From Caproicibacterium lactatifermentans (GTDB taxonomy: Bacteria > Bacillota > Clostridia > Oscillospirales > Acutalibacteraceae): 64,000 bases of DNA. Positions 8,280-15,450 of this stretch are shown piece by piece; position 1 is the stretch's first letter, and every line of letters starts with the position of its first letter. The position numbers and the translations under genes were made by a program. The stretch spans positions 682,001-746,000 of the forward strand of contig NZ_CP046051.1 of assembly GCF_013315815.1 (NCBI RefSeq), written 5' to 3'. The notes under the pieces were generated by a model that saw only the letters and a program-made list of their open reading frames with translations, ran no database searches and was not told the DNA's origin.

Positions 8280-9118
8280 TCTGGGAACTAAGGCATAAAC
8301 ACAAGATTTCACTACTAATTGAAGTATCCGGTTTGCCGCGATCAACCTATTACTACTATGCCAAGCGTAGAATGCAACCGGATAAATACAGCGAAATCAA
8401 AGAACAGATCACTGAAATCTACCATGAAAACAAGGGGCGCTATGGTTATCGCCGTACCACAGATGTTCTGCACAGTAGAGGATACTGCATCAATCACAAA
8501 ACCGTCCAGAGGTTAATGAAGCAGCTTGGACTCGTATGCCGAGTGAGAATAAAGAAATATCGTTCTTACAAGGGTGAGGTGGGTAAAATTGCTCCAAATC
8601 TGCTGAAACGGGACTTTGAAGCAACGACACCAAATCAGAAATGGGTAACCGATGTGACCGAATTTAGCCTGTTCGGGCAGAAAGTGTATTTGTCACCGAT
8701 TCTGGATTTGTGCAGCAGGGATATTGTCAGCTACACCATTTCGGACAGGCCGGTTTTGTCGATGGTAACGGAAATGCTGGACAAAGCATTTGAGAAAATT
8801 CCCGATGGTACACAACTTATTCTCCACTCCGATCAAGGCTGGCAGTACCAACACAAGCGGTATCGAAAAGTGCTTGCCGAGAAAGGAATTCAACAAAGCA
8901 TGAGCCGCAAAGGGAACTGCCTTGATAACGCTGTAATGGAAAATTTCTTTGGCTTGCTTAAAAGTGAACTGCTGTATTTGCAGGAATTCGACTCAATCGA
9001 CCAGTTCAAGGACGAACTCGTAAACTATCTGGATTACTACAACAACCGCCGTATCAAAGCAAAACTTAAGGGCTTGCCGCCCGCTTTACATAGGCAACAA
9101 GCCCTTTCGGTTGCTTGA
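7914..9118 (+). CDS. IS3-family transposase OrfAB by programmed -1 frameshift (copy 1)
   Basis: OrfB is read in the -1 frame from about 8228 and is probably made mainly as an OrfAB fusion through slippage on A-AAA-AAA at 8222-8228. OrfB contains the HTH_21-like region (YHENKGRYGYRR) and an rve integrase core. The DDE residues are TDVTEF (first Asp), LHSDQGWQYQ (second Asp) and DNAVMENFFGLLKSE (Glu). The usual YNNRRIKAKLKGLPP end is present. All catalytic residues are intact. YGYRRTTDV has Thr where Ile is usual (copy 2 has Ile), from base 8457. Confidence 0.9.
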
Positions 9119-9153
9119 TTTAAAATATTGTCTAACTTTTTGGGGTCAATTCA

Positions 9154-9357
9154 AACTGAAAGAGCTGGCCAATTATGCCGAGTTTAAAGAAAAGAACCAT
9201 ATGGATATTTCAAAATTCAAGTATCATCAGAATATGAAAAAAAGCTGTTGGATATTTTGCAGAACGATATTTTACCGCTGCGTGACAGCAACTGATCGTG
9301 TACCTGTATGATAAGAAACTGCAAAACGTGACGATCCATGGATACATTTTAAAGTAA
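9154..9357 (+). pseudogene. Decayed coding remnant right of IS copy 1
   Basis: Reading across two apparent frameshifts gives ELANYAEFKEKNHMDISKFK, then SEYEKKLLDILQNDILPLRD, then QLIVYLYDKKLQNVTIHGYI with a stop near 9357. The composition looks like a real protein end broken by small indels. I do not recognise the family. It does not continue the antitoxin frame, so DNA next to the IS may have been lost. From 9358 to 9558 I see an imperfect hairpin (AGCCTTTCT...AGAAAGGCT, 9357-9389) and a possible short frame ending in VSTPKIRSGMVKMKV, but no gene. Confidence 0.4.
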
Positions 9358-9558
9358 GCCTTTCTCTCTATCAAATCAAGAAAGGCTCAATGGCTCAGAT
9401 CCCCATTTTGCAGGAGTTCTGATGGCTTGTCTATTTACTTTTGCGAACATCACATACTTTATCTAACAATGCCGATTGTATTATAAAATGGGCAATACCA
9501 TTGAAGTCGTATCAACGCCCAAAATAAGAAGCGGAATGGTAAAAATGAAGGTGTAATC

Positions 9559-10141
9559 TTGGTGGATAAGAATACAACCGGTAAGATTAAGCAAGAACTT
9601 ACCAAACAGGAAAAAGTTGTTTCTCTCTTCAAATTCATTGAAGAAATAAATAAGTTGAAGCAGAAGATAGTGCTCCGGGTATCTGATTATCCATGGTGGT
9701 ATTCCATTAACGATCTTCCTGATGATTCCGAGAACATTAAAGTTTATTATCGGGATTATGCAGAAGAGGACTCAGAGACTGGTCCCAATACTCTGCTGCC
9801 TGTGCATAAGCCTGAATTTCAGAGCTGTCCCGAACCTGATCTCAGGTTTGAAGAATGGCTGGATCAGGGCTGAAATGATTATTGTTACAAAGCTAAAACA
9901 AAAGAATTCGTTCTCCATTCTCGTGACCAGATACAGGCTCAAGAAGAACTCTCAGAAGCGGATCAAGAGCGCATCAATAAAGAGAATCAAACTTTTAAGG
10001 AATTTTTCACCGATGACCCAGAGCGGGTTGAGGTATATAAGGCCTGGTCTTCTAAGCGAAATGTCTGGGCGGAAAAGCAGAGACTGCTTACTAAGACGTG
10101 GGATTTCTTTTCTGAACTCTACAAAACAAGTATCGATCTGA
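9559..10141 (+). pseudogene. Truncated large helicase/ATPase gene with in-frame stop
   Basis: The frame opens at TTG 9559 and encodes FKFIEEINKLKQKIVLRVSD, YPWWYSINDLPDDSENIKVY and NTLLPVHKPEFQSCPEPDLR. A TGA at 9871-9873 stands where the same frame resumes as NDYCYKAKTKEFVLHSRDQI and VEVYKAWSSKRNVWAEKQ, so TGG to TGA is likely. From memory this resembles the N-terminus of large superfamily I helicase-like proteins of clostridial accessory regions. The frame then runs directly into the OrfA of a second IS3 remnant at about 10142, so the rest of the gene is missing. Confidence 0.55.
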
Positions 10142-11304
10142 AAATGGGGAAATACGACAAGGAATTTAAGGAAGAAGCGGTTAAACTCTCGGACGGGGTT
10201 GGAATCAAACAGGCGGCTGCGCAACTGGGAGTGGCATATTACACGTTGTCGGAATGGCGGCAGAAGCGTAAGGCATATGGTGATCATGCTTTTGTTGGCA
10301 GCGGGATTCGCCGCTGAACGAGAATGAGCGCAGGCTGATGAAAGAAAATGCTGAATTGCGCAAAGCTAATGAGATTCTCAAAGATGCACTCGGCTTTTTC
10401 GCAAAAGACCGGAAGGAGTAAAAGCGGAACGGCTTTATGAATATATCACGTTGCGCAGGACAAAATTCAGTGTTCATGCGATGTGCCGCGTACTCAAAGT
10501 AAGTGAGTCCGGGTACTACCAAAGTCTTTTTCATGTCTGCGAACCGAGACCATGGCAACTGCTTTTGGTCAAAATCAAACAGGTTTATACACGACATCCA
10601 AATAACGACAACTATGGAGTGAATCGCATTCGACTCGTGCTAAAGCAAAACGGTATCTCTGTGAGTAAAAGCACAGTACGGCGCGCTATGAAAAAAGGCG
10701 GTCTTATTAAAACTTCGCCGCGCCATTCCGGCAGCTTGACCGAATCAGACGCCGATGCGCAGAAAGCCGACAACCTGATTGTACGGAATTTTACTGCTGA
10801 TGCCCCAAATCGGAAGTGACTGACCGATATTACTCAGATTCCATGCCGAGACGGCAAGCTGTATATTGCTCAGGTTCTGGATTGCTATAATGGTGAGATT
10901 GTAGGACTCGCCATGGATGACAACATGAAAAAAGGTCTGTGTATTAAAGCATTCGAATCTGCCTGTCGATCACAGTCTGCTGTCGGTATGATCCTCCATA
11001 GCGACCGGGGAAGCCAGTTTACCAGCGCCGCATTCAGAAACGTTTTGGCCCGGCATGGTGCTATCCAAAGCATGAACGGAACCGGATGTTGCTACGACAA
11101 TGCCAGAATGGAAAGCTTTTTCGCCACGTTGAAAAAGGAAAAGCTCTACAAAATAAAGACGGAACAGTTGTCCATGGCTCAGGTCAAAGCATTGTGCTCC
11201 GGTACATCATGACATATTACAACCGTATTCGAATTTATACTGGCAATCCCGGCGGGCTTCCTCCTGCTATGTATCGTCAGGCTGCAAGAGGGGTAGCTGC
11301 TTAA
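10142..11304 (+). mobile_element. Degenerate IS3-family element remnant
   Basis: This covers orfA and orfB of a second, unrelated IS3-family element. No left terminal repeat is visible, because helicase coding sequence runs up to the OrfA start, so the left end has been lost. The right end past 11304 is undefined; TTTTGGGGTG at 11310-11320 may be terminal sequence. It cannot be autonomous. Confidence 0.75.
10144..11304 (+). pseudogene. IS3-family transposase, multiply disrupted
   Basis: OrfA begins MGKYDKEFKEEAVKLSDGVG and keeps the helix-turn-helix (AAAQLGVAYYTLSEWRQKRK). It is then frameshifted near 10311 and resumes as PLNENERRLMKENAELRKAN. OrfB has TDITQIPCRDGKLYIAQVLD, LHSDRGSQFTS and DNARMESFFATLKKEK, so all three DDE positions remain. 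A TGA at 10817-10819 replaces the conserved Trp of NRKWLTD, and a second frameshift near 11200 precedes YYNRIRIYTGNPGGLPPAMY. At least three inactivating lesions make this a pseudogene. Confidence 0.85.
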
Positions 11305-11387
11305 TCAGATATTTTGGGGTGTTCATACTCTGCACAGTTCTTGACTTTTCCAAGAGGCTTCAAATGCCTAACACACTTACAAAACAG

Positions 11388-11421
11388 AAAAGCTAGGAAA
11401 TCCGCAGATTCCCTAGCTTTT
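11388..11421. repeat. 34-bp stem-loop, left member of a diverged pair
   Basis: AAAAGCTAGG and CCTAGCTTTT are perfect 10-bp arms around a short partly paired centre. A copy with 28 of 34 identical bases lies at 20598-20631. On the minus strand this hairpin follows the CCA end of the tRNA-Thr fragment after 4 nt, so it is probably that tRNA's terminator. Confidence 0.7.
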
Positions 11422-11425
11422 CTGA

Positions 11426-11472
11426 TGGAGCTGTTAACGCGATTCGAACGCGTGACCTCATCCTTACCAAGG
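11426..11472 (-). pseudogene. 3' portion of tRNA-Thr(GGT)
   Basis: On the minus strand the 47 nt from CCTTGGTAAGGATGAGGTCA to the CCA end make up the 3' half of the anticodon arm, the variable region, a complete T arm (ACGCG-TTCGAAT-CGCGT) and the 3' acceptor strand AACAGCTCCA. The anticodon reads GGT. The 5' half, including the D arm, is missing and replaced by AT-rich sequence. Such 3' fragments mark integration at a tRNA gene. No intact tRNA-Thr is present in this window. Confidence 0.8.
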
Positions 11473-11706
11473 AAATATGAAAGCAAATCAAGAATTTATA
11501 TACTGTTAATGAACGTGAAAAACCAGCAATGCTCAAACTTTAGAAATTTTTAATTGCCATCGTTGAAGAAAATGAGCGTTTAAATCTAATTGATTGGATA
11601 ACGAATAGTCAAATGTAGACTGCATCACCAACTCACATTCATTTCAGATGAAAAAACTTATCAATTGCCATAACGTCTATTTACGTTACTGTAGGTAAAA
11701 TTATTT
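11473..11706. other. AT-rich intergenic segment, no gene seen
   Basis: Between the tRNA-Thr fragment and the next operator there are only short broken frames and no recognisable protein or RNA. It probably contains an element end, but I can see no integrase remnant. Confidence 0.4.
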
Positions 11707-11740
11707 TGTCATATGTCAATATTATTATTGACATATGACA
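11707..11740. promoter_or_regulatory. Operator: perfect 14-bp inverted repeat over the -35 box
   Basis: TGTCATATGTCAAT (11707-11720) and ATTGACATATGACA (11727-11740) are exact reverse complements separated by 6 nt. The right arm contains the -35 hexamer. A further half site, CATATGTCA, lies at 11772-11780 between promoter and gene. The arrangement predicts a dimeric repressor controlling the downstream Mrp/NifX operon. The repressor is not identified; the DUF134 protein encoded in the operon is a candidate (inference). Confidence 0.75.
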
Positions 11741-11756
11741 TTTACTATGCTAATAT
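11728..11756 (+). promoter_or_regulatory. Sigma-A promoter of the DUF5320-Mrp-NifX operon
   Basis: TTGACA at 11728-11733 and TAATAT at 11751-11756 have 17-nt spacing. The -35 is inside the inverted repeat, so an occupied operator would block RNA polymerase. Confidence 0.8.
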
Positions 11757-11806
11757 AAAATTAATAAATAACATATGTCATAAATAACGTAAGGGAGGTA
11801 AATAAT

Positions 11807-12010
11807 ATGCCGGGAATAGATAGAACAGGTCCCATAAGATTTGGCTCAAGAAGTGGTTTTGGACGCAGAATGCGCTGCTACCATAGTTTTGAACGTGGTA
11901 GGGGCTTCTATTGTACGATGGTGAAAGACACAAAACAGGAACTACTGGCGAGAAAGACCATGTTGCAAAACAGCCTTACAATCATTGAAGAACAATTATC
12001 AAAGATGTAA
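11807..12010 (+). CDS. DUF5320-like small protein
   Basis: A 67-residue protein beginning MPGIDRTGPIRFGSRSGFGR. Its Gly/Arg-rich start and C-terminal helix (LLARKTMLQNSLTIIEEQLS) match DUF5320 proteins, which end in a coiled coil and are usually encoded next to NifX-like and Mrp-like genes. The biochemical role of the family is not established. GGGAGG lies 8 nt before the ATG. It is the first gene of the operon, directly behind the operator-covered promoter. Confidence 0.75.
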   Translation: MPGIDRTGPIRFGSRSGFGRRMRCYHSFERGRGFYCTMVKDTKQELLARKTMLQNSLTIIEEQLSKM

Positions 12011-12068
12011 GGCAAGCTGGAGGTTTACAAGGATGTTTCTTCGTCCTTGGTTAGCAAGGAGGTAGACA

Positions 12069-12446
12069 ATGCCAAGACCTAAAAAGTGGCGAAAAGTTTG
12101 CTGTATGCCACGTAACACTGAGTTTGTGCCGGTTGGAATGAACTTTCAATCTGACGATACGGTAGTGATGACAGTGGATGAATATGAGACAATACGTCTC
12201 ATTGACCATGAAAACTTTACCCAAGAGGAATGTGCTGGGTATATGAAGATTGCCCGCACCACAGTACAGCAGATTTACAATCATGCCAGACAGAAGCTAT
12301 CCGTCTTACTAGTAGAGGGCAAGCCACTTGTAATTAGAGGTGGCGAATATCAACTTTGTGATGGTAACGAGCCCTATTGTAGATGTGGCGGTTGCCAACG
12401 TAGCCGTCGTGGTTGTAGACAAACGGAGGAAGGAGATAATTCATGA
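12069..12446 (+). CDS. DUF134 family DNA-binding protein
   Basis: The 125-residue protein starts MPRPKKWRKVCCMP, the DUF134 signature, with VGMNFQSDDTVVMTVDEYET and IRLIDHENFTQEECAGYMKI. The segment FTQEECAGYMKIARTTVQQI is a sigma-70 region 4-like helix-turn-helix. The C-terminus has a Cys cluster (CDGNEPYCRCGGCQRSRRGC) that could bind a metal or Fe-S centre (inference). It could be the regulator of its own operon. The stop overlaps the next gene's start by 4 nt. Confidence 0.88.
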   Translation: MPRPKKWRKVCCMPRNTEFVPVGMNFQSDDTVVMTVDEYETIRLIDHENFTQEECAGYMKIARTTVQQIYNHARQKLSVLLVEGKPLVIRGGEYQLCDGNEPYCRCGGCQRSRRGCRQTEEGDNS

Positions 12447-12805
12447 AAATAGCAATTCCTGTAGATGAAAATAAAGCGGAAACATCTGTTTGTGTTTCCT
12501 TTGGAAGAGCACCGTATTTTATGCTTTATGATACTGACAATAATCAAATGGACTATATCATTAATACTGCCACCGAGGCACAGGGCGGTGCGGGACTGAA
12601 AGCTGCTCAACTATTGGTGGACAACGGTGCCGATATTCTGCTCACTGTTCGTTGTGGACAAAATGCAGCCGATGTACTGAAGGCAGCGAATGTGAAAATT
12701 TATAAGACCGAATACTCCGGCTTAAATGAAAATCTTGCTGCATTTTGGGAGGGAAAGCTTACGCTCATGACGCAGTTTCACGCGGGCTTTCATGGAAACC
12801 AATGA
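12443..12805 (+). CDS. NifX/NifB-C-like dinitrogenase iron-molybdenum cofactor domain protein
   Basis: A 120-residue single-domain protein of the NifX/NafY/orange-protein fold (MKIAIPVDENKAETSVCVSF, GRAPYFMLYDTDN, GADILLTVRCGQNAADVLKA). Relatives bind FeMo-co or Mo-Cu clusters. No nitrogenase gene is present, so a role in metal-cluster handling with the adjacent ATPases is inferred. Start and stop overlap the neighbouring genes by 4 nt each (ATGA), implying translational coupling. Confidence 0.88.
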   Translation: MKIAIPVDENKAETSVCVSFGRAPYFMLYDTDNNQMDYIINTATEAQGGAGLKAAQLLVDNGADILLTVRCGQNAADVLKAANVKIYKTEYSGLNENLAAFWEGKLTLMTQFHAGFHGNQ

Positions 12806-13641
12806 AGGTAGCAGTTCTGAGTGGGAAAGGCGGTACGGGCAAAACCTTTGTGTCTGTGAATCTAGCAGCAGTAGCGGGTAAATCCACCTATATCGACTGC
12901 GATGTTGAGGAACCAAACGGGCGACTGTTTTTTAAGCCGGAGAATGTGACAACGCAAACCGTTAACATTCGGTTGCCCGCTTTTAGTGGTTCAAAATGTA
13001 CCGGTTGCCGGAAATGTGTGGAATTCTGTCACTTCAATGCGCTGGCCTTCGTGAAGAACAAACCCCTGTTGTTTTCTGAGGTCTGTCATTCCTGTGGCGG
13101 ATGTGCATTAATATGCCCCGCTAAAGCCATCACTGAAATGGAAAAGTCAGTGGGTATTGTGGAGTGCGGAGAATTCGGCGATATTCACGTAGTTACCGGT
13201 TGTATGAATTTGGGTGAAGCATCCGGTATTCCAATTATCAAAGCTGCACTTACCCATGTTGGGGAAATGGACGAGTTGACCGTAATTGACTGTCCTCCGG
13301 GCAGTGCTTGCTCGGTTATGGAGAGCGTACAAAATGCTGACTATTGCTTAATCGTTGCAGAGCCAACAGCTTTTGGATTGCACAATTTTAAAATGGTCTA
13401 CGAGCTTGTACAGCTGCTTCATAAACCCTGCGGAATGGTTATTAACAAGGTGGACAACGAGTTCAATAGGTTGGATGAATTTTGTGCACAAAATGGTATT
13501 CCGGTGCTGTGTCGCATTCCATACAGTAAGACGCTTGCGGAGCTTAGTGCTAAGGGAAAGATTGCCTCTTTGCACAGCGATGAAATCGCCACACAGTTTC
13601 ACACTCTTCTTGCTGATGTGAGGGAGGTGGCTAAGCTATGA
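12802..13641 (+). CDS. MinD/Mrp-type ATPase with two ferredoxin 4Fe-4S motifs (first copy)
   Basis: The 279-residue protein is a MinD-superfamily P-loop ATPase with a bacterial ferredoxin insert. MKVAVLSGKGGTGKTFVSVN contains the deviant Walker A. DCDVEEPNGRLFF follows. The two cluster motifs are CTGCRKCVEFCHFNALAF (about residues 67-84) and CHSCGGCALICPAKAI (about 95-110). VIDCPPGSACSVM is the Walker B region. Paired ATPases of this kind occur in orange-protein/NifX clusters. I chose ATG 12802, which overlaps the previous stop as ATGA; an upstream in-frame extension lacks a ribosome site. Function: probable Fe-S or metal-cluster carrier or partitioning ATPase (inference). Confidence 0.9.
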   Translation: MKVAVLSGKGGTGKTFVSVNLAAVAGKSTYIDCDVEEPNGRLFFKPENVTTQTVNIRLPAFSGSKCTGCRKCVEFCHFNALAFVKNKPLLFSEVCHSCGGCALICPAKAITEMEKSVGIVECGEFGDIHVVTGCMNLGEASGIPIIKAALTHVGEMDELTVIDCPPGSACSVMESVQNADYCLIVAEPTAFGLHNFKMVYELVQLLHKPCGMVINKVDNEFNRLDEFCAQNGIPVLCRIPYSKTLAELSAKGKIASLHSDEIATQFHTLLADVREVAKL

Positions 13642-14525
13642 AAAAACTGCTGATTCTTAGTGGAAAGGGTGGTACGGGGAAAACTACCGTTACTGCCGCT
13701 TTCATCGACTTCCTTCATGTTGCCGCGTTTGCGGATTGTGACGTAGACGCGCCAAACCTGCATCTGGTGACAGGTGTAACTGGAATTCCGGAATGTAAGG
13801 ATTACTATGGTTCTCAAAAAGCATCTATTGATCAACAAAAATGTATTGGCTGCGGAGCCTGTCGTGCCAAATGTCGCTTTGATGCTATTTCACTCAATAA
13901 CGGTAAATATAGAATAAGTGAGTATGCCTGTGAGGGCTGTGGAGTTTGCCAGTATGTTTGTCCAGAAAATGCCGTAATAATGAGCAACGACATTGCCGGA
14001 GAGCAGATGCTATATCGGGATAATCGCGTTTTTTCCACGGCAAAACTGAAAATGGGTAGGGGAAATTCTGGCAAGCTGGTGACTGAAGTCAAAATGGCAC
14101 TTTCAAAATCTGCGCATGATGTCGATCTTGCCGTCATAGACGGTTCCCCTGGTATCGGATGTCCAGTAATTGCCTCGGTCAGTGGTGTGGACCTAGTCCT
14201 CATCGTAGCGGAACCCTCTATTTCTGGTATCCACGATATGAAGCGTATTTTGAAAACAACGGCCGCACTCCGAGCAAAGACTGCAGTGTGCGTCAATAAA
14301 TATGATACTTGCCATGAAAACGCAAATGTGATTGAGCAGTATTGCATAGAAAATTCAGTGCCTTTTGTGGGGCGTATTCCATACGACGAGCGTGCATCTG
14401 TAGCCATTAATGCAGGACACAGTCTTGCGTCCGTAGATTGCCCGGCAAGAGAGGCATTGAAAAACATGTGCAGGGATGTTATGGCTTTAATGAATTTAGA
14501 AAGCTTTGATGAGAAACATACTTGA
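13638..14525 (+). CDS. MinD/Mrp-type ATPase with two ferredoxin 4Fe-4S motifs (second copy)
   Basis: A 295-residue paralogue of the preceding gene: MKKLLILSGKGGTGKTTVTA (Walker A), DCDVDAPNLHL, CIGCGACRAKCRFDAI, CEGCGVCQYVCPENAV and VIDGSPGIGCPVIASV. The twin order (two ATPases, each with two 4Fe-4S motifs) suggests they act as a heterodimer. The start overlaps the previous stop by 4 nt (ATGA). GC content is lower than that of flanking chromosomal genes, consistent with transfer. Confidence 0.9.
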   Translation: MKKLLILSGKGGTGKTTVTAAFIDFLHVAAFADCDVDAPNLHLVTGVTGIPECKDYYGSQKASIDQQKCIGCGACRAKCRFDAISLNNGKYRISEYACEGCGVCQYVCPENAVIMSNDIAGEQMLYRDNRVFSTAKLKMGRGNSGKLVTEVKMALSKSAHDVDLAVIDGSPGIGCPVIASVSGVDLVLIVAEPSISGIHDMKRILKTTAALRAKTAVCVNKYDTCHENANVIEQYCIENSVPFVGRIPYDERASVAINAGHSLASVDCPAREALKNMCRDVMALMNLESFDEKHT

Positions 14526-14679
14526 CAGACCTGACGCGTTGCCAAAACATGGTTCGTGGCAGGCTTCGGAGCGGGCACTAAGCGAATTCTCAAATGCTGG
14601 AGTATTGGGTGAAATAGGCAAGGCGATTTATGATGATTATGCCCATGGCAATTCCATTTATGACAAGGACATGTCATAA
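14509..14679 (+). CDS. Small ORF, 56 aa, unknown
   Basis: An open frame from ATG 14509 overlaps the end of the second ATPase gene by 17 nt. It encodes MRNILDRPDALPKHGSWQAS, then GEIGKAIYDDYAHGNSIYDK. No good ribosome site is visible and I recognise no family. It may instead be the C-terminal relic of a longer gene whose 5' part was replaced. Low confidence that it is translated. Confidence 0.3.
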   Translation: MRNILDRPDALPKHGSWQASERALSEFSNAGVLGEIGKAIYDDYAHGNSIYDKDMS

Positions 14680-14768
14680 GAGAAGCATAGAGGACAACAT
14701 ACTGCCATTTTATAAAAATTAAAGCCGCAATTCGCGGCACAAATAACATTAATTAAGGAGAATGTATT

Positions 14769-15140
14769 ATGAAAATCGCTGTAGCAAGTATGGGTAACAT
14801 GGTAGCAGGTCACTTTGGCCACTGCGAAAATTTCAACATCTACGAAAGCACAAACGGTTCAATCACAAAGGTACAAAGCATTCCAAATCCCGGCCACAAG
14901 CCCGGATATTTGCCGAATTTCCTTGGAGACATGAATGTAGAGGTCATTATTGCCGGTGGTATGGGCGGTGGTGCCGTTGAAATCTTTAATGAACGCAATA
15001 TTGAAGTCATTGTTGGTGCAGAGGGGGACGCAAAGGACGCTGCGGTGCGTTATCTGCGAGGCGAGTTGAAATCTACTGGTTCTATTTGCCATGAACATGA
15101 GTACGCAGACGAGTGCGGAGAGCATCAATCACAGAAATAA
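14769..15140 (+). CDS. NifX-like dinitrogenase iron-molybdenum cofactor domain protein (second copy)
   Basis: The 123-residue protein starts MKIAVASMGNMVAGHFGHCE and has NVEVIIAGGMGGGAVEIFNE and the C-terminal tail HEHEYADECGEHQSQK. The core is the NifX/orange-protein fold; HFGHCENF and the His/Cys-rich tail offer metal ligands. GGAG lies 9 nt before the ATG. It ends the cluster before a terminator. A short degraded copy of its 3' region lies at 15393-15448. Confidence 0.88.
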   Translation: MKIAVASMGNMVAGHFGHCENFNIYESTNGSITKVQSIPNPGHKPGYLPNFLGDMNVEVIIAGGMGGGAVEIFNERNIEVIVGAEGDAKDAAVRYLRGELKSTGSICHEHEYADECGEHQSQK

Positions 15141-15182
15141 ATCGACACTCAAAATTTAGGAAAATATCTCATTAAACTACTG

Positions 15183-15225
15183 AAAAGGCTTACTGTTTGT
15201 AAATTGCAAATGGTAAGCCTTTTTG
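15183..15225 (+). terminator. Terminator of the Mrp/NifX operon
   Basis: AAAAGGCTTAC and GTAAGCCTTTTT pair around a 19-nt loop, followed by a T-rich tail. Confidence 0.8.
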
Positions 15226-15392
15226 TTTTGTCATCTACATGACTCTGAAAAGTATTTCCAAGAGGTTACTTTGTTTTAAAACTTACACAATACATATAAA
15301 TATTGAAATCTGTAATATTGTAATATTTCCATTTATAATGTTGAATATCTAAAATTTCAGTAGTGATTTTATAACAGAAGCCAGTAAGGTTA

Positions 15393-15448
15393 GAAATCTT
15401 CAATGAATGCAATATTGAGATTTTCGTTACCCTGGAGAGGGAGGCTGA
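15393..15448 (+). pseudogene. Relic of a NifX-like gene 3' region
   Basis: GAAATCTTCAATGAATGCAA and the following ~35 nt align with 14979 onward in the NifX-like gene (GAAATCTTTAATGAACGCAA). Both translate as EIFNE-C/R-NIE. About 55 nt are recognisable. It suggests an ancestral tandem copy that was mostly deleted before the YibE/F gene. Confidence 0.55.
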
Positions 15449-15450
15449 TT

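Larger units (their letters stand above)
7856..9153 (+). mobile_element. IS3-family insertion sequence, copy 1 (1298 bp)
   Basis: The left end TGAACTGCACCCCATTTG and the right end read inward (TGAATTGACCCCAAAAAG) form imperfect inverted repeats that both continue into GTTAGACA. The boundaries are fixed by comparison with the copy at 26667-27964, since identity starts and stops at the same bases. The two copies differ at three positions (8457, 8526, 8551). Flanks of this copy are AGAAG on the left and AACTG on the right, with no target duplication, unlike copy 2. It interrupts the antitoxin gene. Confidence 0.92.
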
